This document shows, in pieces, positions 29,019 to 38,702 of a stretch of 64,000 nt of DNA (position 1 is its first letter; each line of letters begins with the position of its first letter). Origin of the DNA: an uncultured Psychromonas sp. (GTDB lineage: Bacteria > Pseudomonadota > Gammaproteobacteria > Enterobacterales > Psychromonadaceae). The stretch covers positions 1 through 64,000 of the forward strand of contig NZ_CANLFB010000005.1 in NCBI RefSeq assembly GCF_947489755.1, in the 5' to 3' direction. Position numbers and translations under genes: made by a program. The notes beneath the pieces were generated by a model. That model saw nothing but the letters and a program-made list of their open reading frames with translations, ran no database searches and was not told the origin of the DNA.

Positions 29019-29216
29019 TTAGTGCGCTTGTTTATACATAGCAATAGGAATGTTACAGGTGATCTTTTTTAAACGTTTAGAGCAACTAGTCAGACATAAT
29101 TTTGAAACTTGTTGCTTTGACTCACTATTTAAACAACGAAAATCAGAGGCACATAACACGCCCTGCTCGAATAAATGCATTAGCTTATCTTCGTCTATTT
29201 CGATTTGAATGGTCAT
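29019..29216 (-). CDS. small Cys-rich conserved hypothetical protein
   Basis: A 65-residue protein starting MTIQIEIDEDKLMHLFEQG. The ATG at 29216 is chosen because GGAGGAG lies six bases upstream; an earlier ATG at 29237 lacks such a site. Five cysteines lie in the pattern LCASDFRCLN ... LCLTSCSKRLKKITC, which could bind a metal or Fe-S cluster. A Fur-like box 100 bases upstream suggests iron control. I do not recognise a named family, though similar small proteins seem to occur in Vibrio and Photobacterium. Confidence 0.7.
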   Translation of the reverse strand: MTIQIEIDEDKLMHLFEQGVLCASDFRCLNSESKQQVSKLCLTSCSKRLKKITCNIPIAMYKQAH

Positions 29217-29317
29217 ATCAGACTCCTCCAGTTCCATGTGTTTTTGGTGCTCCCTTTTAAAAAACTTATCGTCGTTTGAAAAATCATTCGGTAACTATAC
29301 AACCACCAAATAATGTA

Positions 29318-29336
29318 ATGGTAATCATTATCATTT
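29318..29336. promoter_or_regulatory. candidate Fur box
   Basis: AATGGTAATCATTATCATT fits the 19-bp Fur consensus in its core, GGTAAT-C-ATTATC, with one difference in the left hexamer. It lies in the divergent promoter region between the small Cys-rich gene (102 bases away) and sfsA (118 bases away). Either or both could be iron-repressed. Confidence 0.6.
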
Positions 29337-29453
29337 AAATAGTAAAGAGCTGAATAATTAAAATATGACTAAATTGTTACAAAATTGTTGGTAAACTATT
29401 AAAAGTAAGTAACCACTTGATTAAAAATAATGAATTAAACCATAAAGGTATAA

Positions 29454-30155
29454 GTGAAAATGCTATTTGAAACACCTCTAAAAACAGCAATATTAATAAA
29501 ACGCTATAAGCGATTTTTAGCTGATGTCATCCTTGAAGATGGGACTGAAACGACCATTTACTGTGCAAATACAGGTGCAATGACTGGCTGCGCAGAACCT
29601 GGCGACAGTGTTTTTTACAGCACTTCTAATAATAAAAAACGTAAATACCAATACACGTGGGAATTTACATTAACTCAAGCTGGCCACTGGATATGTGTGA
29701 ATACCGCTAAAGCCAATGCATTAGTTGGGGAAGCGATTCAACAAGCGTTAATTCCAGAACTTCTGGGCTACCAACACTGTAAAGCTGAAGTGAAGTATGG
29801 TGAAGAAAATAGTCGTATCGACTTTCTATTAACCGATGACCATAAAGCGAACTGTTATGTAGAAGTGAAAAGTTGCACACTATTAGATGAGCGCCATCAA
29901 ATGGGTGATGGATATTTTCCCGATGCAGTAACCACTCGTGGGCAAAAACACTTACGTGAATTAATTGAAATGAAACAGCAAGGTCATCGCAGTATTCTTT
30001 TATTTGCAGTGTTACATTCAGGTATTAAACGAGTACAAGCAGCAGACTTTATTGATAAAAAATATGCAGACTTGTTTGAACAAGCTAAAGAAGCGGGTGT
30101 GGAAGTGATTTGTTATTTCCCAGATTTAAGCGATGCTGTTAACCCATTAGCCTAA
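29454..30155 (+). CDS. sfsA: sugar fermentation stimulation protein SfsA
   Basis: A 233-residue protein, matching E. coli SfsA (234). Conserved segments are [37 protein letters not shown] (about residues 36-55) and [11 protein letters not shown] followed by [19 protein letters not shown]. SfsA proteins have an OB-like N-terminus and a PD-(D/E)xK-like nuclease core (R-I-D-F and E-V-K here) and are annotated as DNA/RNA nucleases. A GTG at 29454 with AAAGG five bases upstream is the likely start; the in-frame ATG at 29460 is the alternative. Confidence 0.93.
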   Translation: MKMLFETPLKTAILIKRYKRFLADVILEDGTETTIYCANTGAMTGCAEPGDSVFYSTSNNKKRKYQYTWEFTLTQAGHWICVNTAKANALVGEAIQQALIPELLGYQHCKAEVKYGEENSRIDFLLTDDHKANCYVEVKSCTLLDERHQMGDGYFPDAVTTRGQKHLRELIEMKQQGHRSILLFAVLHSGIKRVQAADFIDKKYADLFEQAKEAGVEVICYFPDLSDAVNPLA

Positions 30156-30355
30156 TTTAGATTAATGTTTTAGAGCAATGTTATAAAGGTTGATGCTATA
30201 AAGGGTGATGTTATTCAGCGCTTAAAAGTGAGTTATCAATGTGACTAACAGCCATGAAAACAATTAAAAGAACAACAACTGGAAACTTATTTGAATAACA
30301 GCCCCTACCAACTGATTATTTTACATTTACTTTTTAGACCATTTAAAAAACAATA

Positions 30356-30382
30356 AAAAACGGAAGCTCAGCTTCCGTTTTT
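30356..30382. terminator. rho-independent terminator, bidirectional
   Basis: CGGAAGC and GCTTCCG with a 3-base loop, flanked by A5-6 and T5. It lies between sfsA and the convergent peroxiredoxin gene. Confidence 0.88.
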
Positions 30383-30450
30383 AGATATTTTTTTAGAGCC
30401 GATAGTGGACTTAAAATACTATAGTTTAAATAGCATCGTTAACTAAACGA

Positions 30451-30924
30451 TTAAAGCGCAGCTAATACCGTTTCAGCAGTACTCGCTTCAAACTCACCAG
30501 CATCTTCAACATTTAATAACGTCACAGTACCGTCTTCAATAACCATTGCATAACGTTGTGAACGAATACCACCGAAACCTTCAGTATCCATTGATAACCC
30601 TAATGCTTTAGTGAAGCTTGCATCACCGTCGCCTAACATTAATAACTCAGAAGCATTATGCACTTCACCCCATGCTTTCATAACAAAGGCATCATTAACC
30701 GCAACACAAGCAATTAAATCAACGCCCTTTGCCTGTAACTTATCAGCAAGGACAACATAACCTGGTAAATGCGCTTCAGAACACGTTGGTGTAAATGCAC
30801 CCGGTACCGCAAATAAGACAACTTTTTTTCCAGCAAAAAGTTCTGTCACATCATGTTTAACCATGCCATCAGCAGTGAGTTGGCTTAGTGTTGCAGCGGG
30901 TAATTTTTGGCCTAATTCAATCAT
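30451..30924 (-). CDS. peroxiredoxin, Prx5 type
   Basis: A 157-residue thioredoxin-fold peroxidase reducing H2O2 and organic peroxides. The peroxidatic Cys is in VPGAFTPTCSEAHLPGYV (Cys near residue 49), the standard Prx5/AhpC-TSA signature. There is no C-terminal glutaredoxin fusion, unlike Haemophilus-type hybrid Prx5. A second Cys (IACVAV, near 74) could resolve the sulfenic acid. It stands alone, with a terminator past its end. Confidence 0.93.
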   Translation of the reverse strand: MIELGQKLPAATLSQLTADGMVKHDVTELFAGKKVVLFAVPGAFTPTCSEAHLPGYVVLADKLQAKGVDLIACVAVNDAFVMKAWGEVHNASELLMLGDGDASFTKALGLSMDTEGFGGIRSQRYAMVIEDGTVTLLNVEDAGEFEASTAETVLAAL

Positions 30925-31240
30925 GTTTTATCCTTTCATTGTGTTAACAATATTAGAGTAGAAAAAAGAGTAAAGAATACCTATTTAACTGTTCATCAAA
31001 TTGAAATGTTGATCATAAATTTAATAGGTGATGAAATTATTACATTATAGAGTCTAGTTTATCCCTAAAGTTACCTAATAAACACAGAATAAAATAAGGG
31101 CTATTAGGTCGCTACGGAAAAAATCATGATAAAAATAAACGCTTATTAATTCTACAGCCGAGATAGCATAGTAAAACGCCATGGATAAGGGTAAACTCGC
31201 GCCTCAAAATAAAAATGAATCAAATAGATGGTGAAAAGTT

Positions 31241-33484
31241 ATGAGTAGAAAAATCGAATTATTAGCCCCTGGTGGCGATGTTGACGCAATCAAAGCGGCG
31301 ATCATTGCTGGCGCTAATGCCATTTATTGTGGTTTAGATATTTTTAATGCTCGTAACCGTGCTGCTAACCTTTCATTTGATGATTTAGTCGGCATCATTA
31401 AGCTGGCACACGAATATGAATGTGAGGTTTTTCTCACACTAAACGTGGTGATTTTAGAGCATGAAATTCCAACGCTCACTAAACTATTAAATCAACTCGT
31501 GAATACCGGTATCGATGGCATCATCGTGCAGGATTTAGGTATTTTTAATCTGGTTAAAAAGTTTTTCCCAAGCTTACATATTCATGCATCAACGCAGCTC
31601 ACCACACACAATGAAGGTCAAATTTTATTCCTTGCTAAAATTGGGGCAACACGCGCTAATTTATCACGCGAATTAAACCTAACTGAAATCAAGATCCTCA
31701 CTGCATTAGCACACGATAACGAAGTCTTAACCGAAGTCTTTGTACACGGTGCATTATGTATCGCCTTTTCAGGGCAATGTTACTCAAGCTCAGTGAGTGT
31801 CGGTAATTCAGGTAACCGTGGTCGTTGTAGCCAAGCTTGTCGTGATGAATATGAAGTGACTGCTGCAGGTAATAAATTCCCTCTTAATTTAAAAGATAAC
31901 TCTGCGTGGTTTGATTTACCTGATTTAGTAGAAGCAGGTGTTGACTCATTAAAAATTGAAGGTCGTATTAAAGGCGCACAATACGTGCATACCGTCGTCG
32001 ATAGCTGGCGCCAACAAATCAATACCTTTGTGGATACCGGTAAACTATTAGCCGATGACTCTGCTTTATATAAAGTCTTTAACCGTGATTTCACTAACTC
32101 GTTTTTGAAAGGCAACCTAACTAAAGACATGTTTATCGACAATCCTCGCGATAACAGCTTTACCCATGCCAATGAAAAAAATAATGCAATTTCAGTCGTA
32201 CAAATTCAAGAAGTACAACAAGACTTACGTGACGATAAAAATAAAATAGTCGACGAAGTAGCCGCTAAAGTAGCGACCTTAAATATCGATAAAAGCGATT
32301 TATCATTAAGCTTCTCAGGGCAGTTGGATAAACCGTTCACCGTAACTATCGTGATTGATGAAAAAACTTTTGTAGTAGAATCTAACTCAAAAATGATAGC
32401 TTCAGAGCAATCAGCAGTGACATCAGACGCCATTGCAAAACGTTTTAAAAGCTTTAAAAACAGTCGCTATAACGTTGCTGAATTTGATTTCTCACAACTG
32501 GCTGATAGCTTAACGATTCCGTTTAAAGAATTAACAGACGTTAAAAACAAAGTGGCTTACTACCTTAATGGTGAAAAAGACGTGATTTCAGCGGTAACAC
32601 TTCCACCGTTAACGTCACACCCTAAATTAAATGAAACACCAACGTTATCAATATTAATCAGCGATGAAAAAGATGCACACTTAGGTGACGTAACAAACGC
32701 AGACATCTACTTCAAGTTACCAGAAAGCTTTAAAAAACGTTGTAACAAGCAACGTGATATTTTAGCGCGTAATCCACGCTTTATACCTTGGTTCCCGGCG
32801 GTGTTAATTGGTAAAGATTACATCGAAGCCGTGCGTATACTTGAAGAGTTAAAACCTGCACGTATCGTCACTAATAATACCGGTATTGCACATAAAGCCT
32901 TTGAAATGGGTATTGAGTGGATTGCAGGTCCGTTTTTAAACACCACTAACTCTTACGCATTATTAACCATGCAAGAAGAGCTAAATTGTGCCGGTGCGTT
33001 TATCTCAAACGAAATCAACCGTAACCAAATTAAAAACATCAAACGCCCAGCTAACTTCAAAATGTTATACAGCATTTACCACCCTATTCTGATGATGACT
33101 AGTCGTCAGTGTTTCTTCCAACAAACCGTTGGCTGTAACAAACCAAGTATTGAAGATGGCTGTATGTTGAAGTGCCAAAAAGCGACAACGATTACCAACG
33201 TGAAAGGGATCTCTTTCGCCGTTGATAAACAGTTAGGTGGTTACCCAAGTATTTACAACCACGAACAATTCTTAAACTTTGATGCGGTAAGAGACTTCTC
33301 TGATTTATTTGATGAGTTTTTCATTGACCTAACGGACATTGGTTCAGGTTCAAAAGAGAAGCAAGATAAAGTGCAATTAATTAAACACTTTGAGGATTTC
33401 TTAGCGGGCGACCAACAAGCCGCTGCAACGGTGACAGGTATGGTGACGGTATCGACCAATGCACAATATCAACAAGGGTTGTAA
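31241..33484 (+). CDS. rlhA: U32 family protein, RlhA/YdcP-like
   Basis: A 747-residue U32 protein. The N-terminal core carries LLAPGGDVDAIKAAIIAGAN, LHIHASTQLTTHNEGQ and the family signature EVFVHGALCIAFSGQCYSSS, followed by NRGRCSQACRDEYEV, whose cysteines are expected to bind an Fe-S cluster. A C-terminal U32-specific region includes MMTSRQCFFQQTVGCNKP and CMLKCQKATT. In E. coli this branch (RlhA, 653 residues) makes 5-hydroxycytidine at 23S rRNA C2501. The extra 90 residues here are noted. Other U32 members (TrhP, UbiU/V) are shorter. The symbol is provisional. Confidence 0.75.
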   Translation: MSRKIELLAPGGDVDAIKAAIIAGANAIYCGLDIFNARNRAANLSFDDLVGIIKLAHEYECEVFLTLNVVILEHEIPTLTKLLNQLVNTGIDGIIVQDLGIFNLVKKFFPSLHIHASTQLTTHNEGQILFLAKIGATRANLSRELNLTEIKILTALAHDNEVLTEVFVHGALCIAFSGQCYSSSVSVGNSGNRGRCSQACRDEYEVTAAGNKFPLNLKDNSAWFDLPDLVEAGVDSLKIEGRIKGAQYVHTVVDSWRQQINTFVDTGKLLADDSALYKVFNRDFTNSFLKGNLTKDMFIDNPRDNSFTHANEKNNAISVVQIQEVQQDLRDDKNKIVDEVAAKVATLNIDKSDLSLSFSGQLDKPFTVTIVIDEKTFVVESNSKMIASEQSAVTSDAIAKRFKSFKNSRYNVAEFDFSQLADSLTIPFKELTDVKNKVAYYLNGEKDVISAVTLPPLTSHPKLNETPTLSILISDEKDAHLGDVTNADIYFKLPESFKKRCNKQRDILARNPRFIPWFPAVLIGKDYIEAVRILEELKPARIVTNNTGIAHKAFEMGIEWIAGPFLNTTNSYALLTMQEELNCAGAFISNEINRNQIKNIKRPANFKMLYSIYHPILMMTSRQCFFQQTVGCNKPSIEDGCMLKCQKATTITNVKGISFAVDKQLGGYPSIYNHEQFLNFDAVRDFSDLFDEFFIDLTDIGSGSKEKQDKVQLIKHFEDFLAGDQQAAATVTGMVTVSTNAQYQQGL

Positions 33485-33520
33485 ATTAGATAATTATCAA
33501 TCTTGGTGTTTAGTTTGTCG

Positions 33521-33686
33521 ACTTCGTCAGCGTTTAGTGTAGTAATTTGAATTAGATTAGCTTGGTATAGATTCGTCTGCGCTCATCGGGGCAGGTGAAT
33601 TATCTTAGCTTGCTAGCTTCGTCTACTTTCAGTGCAGCAGTTTGAATTAGATTAGTTTGGTGTAGTTCGTCTGCGCTCATTAGGGC
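33521..33686. repeat. two degenerate 70-bp direct repeats
   Basis: Two units, 33521-33592 and 33617-33686, share CTTCGTC..., then AGTTTGAATTAGATTAG-like and TTCGTCTGCGCTCAT segments, spaced 96 bases apart. They contain no gene. They lie just upstream of the folded repeat at 33778-33920 and may be part of the same intergenic mosaic. Confidence 0.65.
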
Positions 33687-33777
33687 TTTTTGATTACGAC
33701 TGACCTTGGTATTCCGCCCTTGCGGCGGGTTCATTTTCTTTAAATGGCCAAAGAAAACAGAACCAAAAGAAAAGCCA

Positions 33778-33920
33778 CCCGTGACGTTTCCTAATCCAAG
33801 CTAACCATTCATTTTAAACGCACCATTTCAGGATGGCCGTCCATGGCCATTCTGACATTACAGCAAACGTCCTGTTTGCTGTTGCTAAAATGAATCGTTA
33901 CCTTGGGGAAACTTGACGGG
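33778..33920. repeat. large stem-loop intergenic repeat
   Basis: The left arm (33778-33816, CCCGTGACGTTTCC ... CATTCATTTTA) and right arm (33886-33920, TAAAATGAATCG ... AACTTGACGGG) are imperfect inverted copies of about 36 bases. Between them are inner hairpins, notably CAGCAAAC-GTCCT-GTTTGCTG. The preceding segment at 33717-33780 (CTTGCGGCGGGTTC, then AAGAAAACAGAACCAAAAG) resembles a repeat I associate with many proteobacterial intergenic regions. The function is unknown. Confidence 0.6.
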
Positions 33921-34131
33921 ACAATGAAGTAGCCACATAGGTTAATATTTTAAGCTTTTAGTTAACTGGAGATCTGCTAATAGGTTTCTGTAATATCGTT
34001 TATTTTGCATAAGTAAAAGTCAGAATAACCCCATTGCTATACTAATATTTTAAAAATGGGTATCCTTCAAACAAAGAAAAATACAAAAGCTAGGTTGCAA
34101 AGACTTAATACTGTGTAATTCAGTTCCGCCC

Positions 34132-34848
34132 CTATTTATTTTCGATATATTGATACAGAAGATATTTTTGGTCTTTGTATTTAGATCTAAATACTTCAAA
34201 ATACTCAAAGCTTCGTTGTCTATTTACCCCAAGATCCTGCTCATGAATTTTTGTATCTTTATGCCCTAATAGTTCATGAGCAATGGTGTCTACAACATAA
34301 ACAATTTTGTCTGGATCTATAGAATAGATAGGAATAACTATGCCATGAGAATATTCAATGACATACTCACTACCATCAGGAATCACGAACTCAAATTCAA
34401 ATAGAAGACTTACATCCTTCACATAATCCAAGTAAGCCTTGAATAACTCAGGAGACTCTCCTTCCTCTCCTTTAAAGTTTTTTCCTGTTTTAATTTCAGT
34501 ATCGAATGAAAATACTCGTTTAACCGTGTCATTTGTTGAATTAACGTAAGACTCGTATGATTTTATATATATATTGAAATCTTTTAATTTTTCGTAAAGA
34601 ATTCCTCTCGTTAGAAAACGAATATCGTAAGTTTTCTCTAACGCATCAAGTAGGCCAAGAAAATTAATTTTATCTTCCCTGTTTAAACTTGTTTGAAGTT
34701 GTCTTGCTGAAGTTCTAGCCGAATGCATCGCTGCTAAAGCAGCAAATAATGTGAACAATGCAGTCAATACAATTGCTATAGTTTGCACTATTCCGTCAAT
34801 ATCAAATACAAATTTCATTTCTTCAATTATGAGTGTAATTAGCGACAA
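34132..34848 (-). CDS. hypothetical membrane-anchored protein
   Basis: A 238-residue protein not recognised as any family. One or two membrane helices occupy about residues 20-42 (IVQTIAIVLTALFTLFAALA), then a helical stretch and a long polar cytoplasmic domain rich in Asp, Glu, Lys and Tyr. The start is TTG at 34848, supported by AAGGA seven bases upstream; an ATG at 34818 has no properly spaced site. The gene sits alone between the stem-loop repeat and a 590-base gene-free region, which fits an accessory insertion. Confidence 0.6.
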   Translation of the reverse strand: MSLITLIIEEMKFVFDIDGIVQTIAIVLTALFTLFAALAAMHSARTSARQLQTSLNREDKINFLGLLDALEKTYDIRFLTRGILYEKLKDFNIYIKSYESYVNSTNDTVKRVFSFDTEIKTGKNFKGEEGESPELFKAYLDYVKDVSLLFEFEFVIPDGSEYVIEYSHGIVIPIYSIDPDKIVYVVDTIAHELLGHKDTKIHEQDLGVNRQRSFEYFEVFRSKYKDQKYLLYQYIENK

Positions 34849-35438
34849 ACTAAAATCCTTTGCTGTAGCAACTTATTAAATAAAAAGCCACTTTTCACAA
34901 AAATGACACATAAAAACTGTACAAAACTCATATTACGGTAATTTTATTTTTTATCAAAAGCTTAAAGTTTAAAAGTAGTCTAGAAATCATATCGCAATAT
35001 AGTAAAACCTAATTTCAAAGCACAGATAACAAATGAACAGTCATTAACATATAAAGTAACTCAAAGAAGTTTATTAACCGCTATCCACATATTTTTGAAA
35101 GAAACTACTTACAAAATGATAAGTAGACTTATAAAACAAAAAAACACTTACAAAGCCGAATTTTTAGCTATAAAAACACAAAAGTACTTAAGCAATCATT
35201 AAATAGAAAATCCTTCTAGCGAGTACACTCAATATTTAGTTTACTTGGACCAATATCTCCCTCTGTAACTGCGATCTCAATGTGATTAAAAATAAAACAA
35301 AAAATAACCTGTTTTTCCTCACATAATTCGACATTTTAATTGCTTAATCTGTATACTTCGCGACCTTATTATTTCTGCAATGTTATTGATAGCCAATTGG
35401 CAAATAACCGCTTGCTCTAAACTGATGGAATCTTTACT
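34849..35438. other. long AT-rich intergenic region
   Basis: Stretch of 590 bases with very high A+T and no credible gene on either strand, no RNA gene and no clear terminator. It must contain the promoters of the TTG-start protein at 34848 (minus) and of ybiT (plus). Confidence 0.6.
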
Positions 35439-37043
35439 TTGATATCTACCGCAAACATTACAATGCAATTTGGCGCAGAGCCGTTATTTGAAAATATTTC
35501 AGCCAAATTTGGTAACTTTAACCGCTACGGGTTAATTGGTGCTAATGGTTGCGGAAAATCAACGTTCATGAAGATTTTGACCGGTGCACAAGAGCCAAGC
35601 TCAGGTAACGTATCATTAGATCCTGGCGTTAAAGTCGGTACGTTAAGCCAAGACCAGTTTGCTTTTGAAGAGTACACCGTTATTGACGCCGTGATCATGG
35701 GCGACAAAGCATTATGGGAAATCAAGCAAGAGCGTGACCGTATTTACGGTTTACCTGAAATGACTGAAGAAGATGGTATGAAAGTCGGTGAACTTGAAAG
35801 TGAGTTTGCTGAAATGGATGGATACACTGCTGAAAGTCGTGCAGGTGACATCTTATTAGATGCGGGCATCGAAGAAGAGTTTCACTTTGGTTTGATGAAA
35901 CAAGTTGCACCGGGTTGGAAGCTACGAGTTCTATTAGCGCAAGCACTGTTTGCAAACCCTGATTTATTATTACTCGATGAGCCAACCAATAACTTGGATA
36001 TAAATACTATTAACTGGTTATCTGACGAGCTAAACAAACGTCGTTGTACTATGGTTATCATCTCGCATGACCGTCACTTCTTAAACTCTGTGTGTACGCA
36101 CATGGCAGACATCGATTACGGTGAATTACGTATTTACCCAGGTAACTACGAATACTTCCTTGAAGCGTCTTCACTTATTCGTGAACAATTATTAGCAGAA
36201 AATGCGAAGAAAAGTGCTGAAATCGATGAACTACAAGACTTCGTAAACCGTTTTGGTGCCAATGCATCGAAAGCGAAACAAGCAAGTTCACGCGCTAAGA
36301 AAATGGATAAAATTAAACTGGATGATGTGAAATCAACCAGTCGCATGCACCCTTCTCTTGCGTTTGATGAAGGCAAAAAAATGCATCGTCAAGCGTTAGT
36401 ATTAGAAGGTCTAGGGCATGGTTTTGAAGAAGGTCCGTTATTTAGTGGTGGTGATCTTATTTTAGAAGCCGGCGCTAAACTTGCGATTATTGGTGAGAAT
36501 GGTGTAGGTAAAACTACTTTCATGCGTTGTTTAGTGAATGACCTTGAACACAACGAAGGTGTTGTTAAATGGTCAGAAAATGCGACTATCGGTTACTGCC
36601 CACAAGACAGTACTGAAGATTTTAATAACGATTTAACCTTGATGGATTGGATGGGTCAATGGCGTACTAGCAAACACAGCGATTTAATCGTGCGTGGTAT
36701 GTTAGGTCGTTTATTGTTTACCGATGACGATGCAAACAAAAAAGCACGCAACTGTTCTGGTGGTGAGAAAAACCGTCTATTATTTGGTAAGTTAATGATG
36801 CAAGACATCAACGTATTAGTCATGGATGAACCTACTAACCACATGGACTTAGAAGCGATTGATGCATTAAACAATGCATTAAAAGAATTCAAAGGTACGC
36901 TTATTTTTGTCAGCCATGACCGTGAGTTTGTATCTTCATTAGCAACCCGTATTGTTGATATTAAAGAGACAAAAGTAGTTGATTTCCAAGGTACTTATAA
37001 CGAATACCTAGCGAGTCAGGCAGAAGCTAAAAAGTTAGCTTAA
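35439..37043 (+). CDS. ybiT: ABC-F family ATPase YbiT
   Basis: A 534-residue soluble twin ABC ATPase (E. coli YbiT 530). The opening [20 protein letters not shown] is the YbiT signature. Walker A motifs are [16 protein letters not shown] and [13 protein letters not shown]; Walker B regions are [12 protein letters not shown] and [12 protein letters not shown]; the linker between the two domains carries the charged helical arm. ABC-F proteins bind the ribosomal E site to modulate translation. The start codon is TTG, with GGA nine bases upstream; no in-frame ATG precedes MQFG. Confidence 0.93.
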   Translation: MISTANITMQFGAEPLFENISAKFGNFNRYGLIGANGCGKSTFMKILTGAQEPSSGNVSLDPGVKVGTLSQDQFAFEEYTVIDAVIMGDKALWEIKQERDRIYGLPEMTEEDGMKVGELESEFAEMDGYTAESRAGDILLDAGIEEEFHFGLMKQVAPGWKLRVLLAQALFANPDLLLLDEPTNNLDINTINWLSDELNKRRCTMVIISHDRHFLNSVCTHMADIDYGELRIYPGNYEYFLEASSLIREQLLAENAKKSAEIDELQDFVNRFGANASKAKQASSRAKKMDKIKLDDVKSTSRMHPSLAFDEGKKMHRQALVLEGLGHGFEEGPLFSGGDLILEAGAKLAIIGENGVGKTTFMRCLVNDLEHNEGVVKWSENATIGYCPQDSTEDFNNDLTLMDWMGQWRTSKHSDLIVRGMLGRLLFTDDDANKKARNCSGGEKNRLLFGKLMMQDINVLVMDEPTNHMDLEAIDALNNALKEFKGTLIFVSHDREFVSSLATRIVDIKETKVVDFQGTYNEYLASQAEAKKLA

Positions 37044-37068
37044 CTTCTCCATAATAGACTATAGAACA

Positions 37069-37105
37069 CCTCTATCAATGTATAAATCATATAGGTTGAT
37101 AGAGG
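37069..37105. terminator. hairpin after ybiT, possible terminator
   Basis: The arms CCTCTATCAA and TTGATAGAGG enclose a 17-base loop, followed by AAAATTT rather than a T tract. It could be a weak or Rho-assisted terminator. Confidence 0.4.
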
Positions 37106-37337
37106 AAAATTTACAATATAAATTAGAATAATAAATAAAGCAGAGCTAGTTATATAAACAGCTTATATAGCTGACTTTTAATAAGTCACAATAAACCCAT
37201 AAAACCTGTCACTTTTCCATCTTTGTCATGCCCATCACCGTTGACTTTCAACAACTGTGAGATGCGTTTGATACTTTGCTTATGTAAAAATGTGGCCGTT
37301 TTATACCATTTTAACTTGATAAGTAGAGACAAATAAC

Positions 37338-38549
37338 ATGTCATTTTCAACTCTTGGATTAAGTGATCCAATCGTACAAGCGGTAACTGAACAAGGTTAC
37401 AAAACACCAACGCCTATCCAAGAAAAAGCGATTCCTGTTGTATTAAAAGGTAAAAACCTAATTGCCGCTGCACAGACAGGGACAGGTAAAACAGCAAGTT
37501 TTGTATTACCTATTTTACAAAAATTAATTGATGCACCGTTAGTTCGCCCTAAACGTGTACACGCAATGATTTTAACGCCAACACGCGAGCTAGCGATTCA
37601 AGTTGAAGCAAATATTCAACTTTATGCAAAGCATCTGAGCATTACCTCAATGGCAATGTATGGCGGTATCGATGCTGAACCACAAAAACAACGTTTGATT
37701 GAAGGCGTTGATATTTTAGTAGCAACACCGGGCCGCTTGTTAGACATGTACACGAGCCGCTCTATCCATTTTGATGAAACAACTATTTTAGTCATTGATG
37801 AAGCTGACCGTATGTTAGACATGGGTTTTATCAGCGACATCAATAAAATCGTTGAGAAGTTGCCGTTAGAACGTCAAAACTTATTATTCTCTGCGACCTT
37901 ATCTAAGCAAGTGCGCTTTTTAGCAAGAACGGCAGTGACAGATGCTGTTGAGATTTCAATTACACCTGAAAACGTAACGGTACCAAAGATTGAGCAACAC
38001 TTGATCACGGTGGATAAAGAATTTAAATCTGCGTTATTAAGTCATTTGATCCATGAAAACAAATGGCAACAAGCATTGATTTTCATTGAAACTAAACGTG
38101 GTGCGGCTAAGTTAGTCAGCCAGTTAGAAAAGCGTGAAATCGCAGCAGAATCGTTCCATAGTGGCCGTAGCCAAGCAGTGCGTGAGCAATTAATGACTGA
38201 TTTTAAAGAAGGTAAAATTCAGTTCTTAGTGGCGACTGGCATTGCTGCACGTGGTATTGATATTGACGATCTAGAACGCGTGGTTAACTATGACTTACCT
38301 GATGAAGCTGAAGATTATGTTCACCGTATTGGTCGTACAGGCCGAGCTGGTGCAGCGGGTGAAGCTATTTCATTAGTTTCACGTGATGACTTTAGAAACT
38401 TATGTGCTATCGAGCGTCATTTAGGTTACTTCATTAACCGTGATGTCGTTGAAGGGTTTGAACCTAAATTAGTGGTACCTGATTCAAATGCCGCACATGC
38501 GCCTAAAACCGCACAAAAAGGCCGCCGTCGCCAATCGAACAAACGTTAA
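37338..38549 (+). CDS. rhlE: DEAD-box RNA helicase, RhlE type
   Basis: A 403-residue ATP-dependent RNA helicase. All nine helicase motifs are visible: Q motif GYKTPTPIQEKAIP, motif I AAQTGTGKTASF, Ia PTREL, II VIDEADRMLDMGF, III FSATL, IV FIETK, V ATGIAARGIDI and VI YVHRIGRTGRAG. A short basic tail (KTAQKGRRRQSNKR) follows. The RhlE branch acts on rRNA and ribosome maturation. Length is near the shorter end of the family. Confidence 0.92.
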   Translation: MSFSTLGLSDPIVQAVTEQGYKTPTPIQEKAIPVVLKGKNLIAAAQTGTGKTASFVLPILQKLIDAPLVRPKRVHAMILTPTRELAIQVEANIQLYAKHLSITSMAMYGGIDAEPQKQRLIEGVDILVATPGRLLDMYTSRSIHFDETTILVIDEADRMLDMGFISDINKIVEKLPLERQNLLFSATLSKQVRFLARTAVTDAVEISITPENVTVPKIEQHLITVDKEFKSALLSHLIHENKWQQALIFIETKRGAAKLVSQLEKREIAAESFHSGRSQAVREQLMTDFKEGKIQFLVATGIAARGIDIDDLERVVNYDLPDEAEDYVHRIGRTGRAGAAGEAISLVSRDDFRNLCAIERHLGYFINRDVVEGFEPKLVVPDSNAAHAPKTAQKGRRRQSNKR

Positions 38550-38590
38550 ATCAATAAGCTAATTAGTTTAATGATTTAATAGATAAAAGA

Positions 38591-38616
38591 AGCCCAGTAT
38601 TTACTGGGCTTTTTTC
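38591..38616 (+). terminator. rho-independent terminator of rhlE
   Basis: AGCCCAGTA and TACTGGGCT with a minimal loop, followed by six T. Confidence 0.9.
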
Positions 38617-38702
38617 GTTTTAAGCTTTCAACCGTTCTAATTCAACATCTATCAATTCAAACAGCTAAATTGAAAAGTTATTTCAAACAGATATTAAAAG
38701 CC

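Noticed and set aside
33744..33794. Micro-frame MAKENRTKRKATRDVS inside the intergenic repeat
   Set aside because: It has no proper ribosome-binding site and its sequence is that of the repeat; coding is unlikely.
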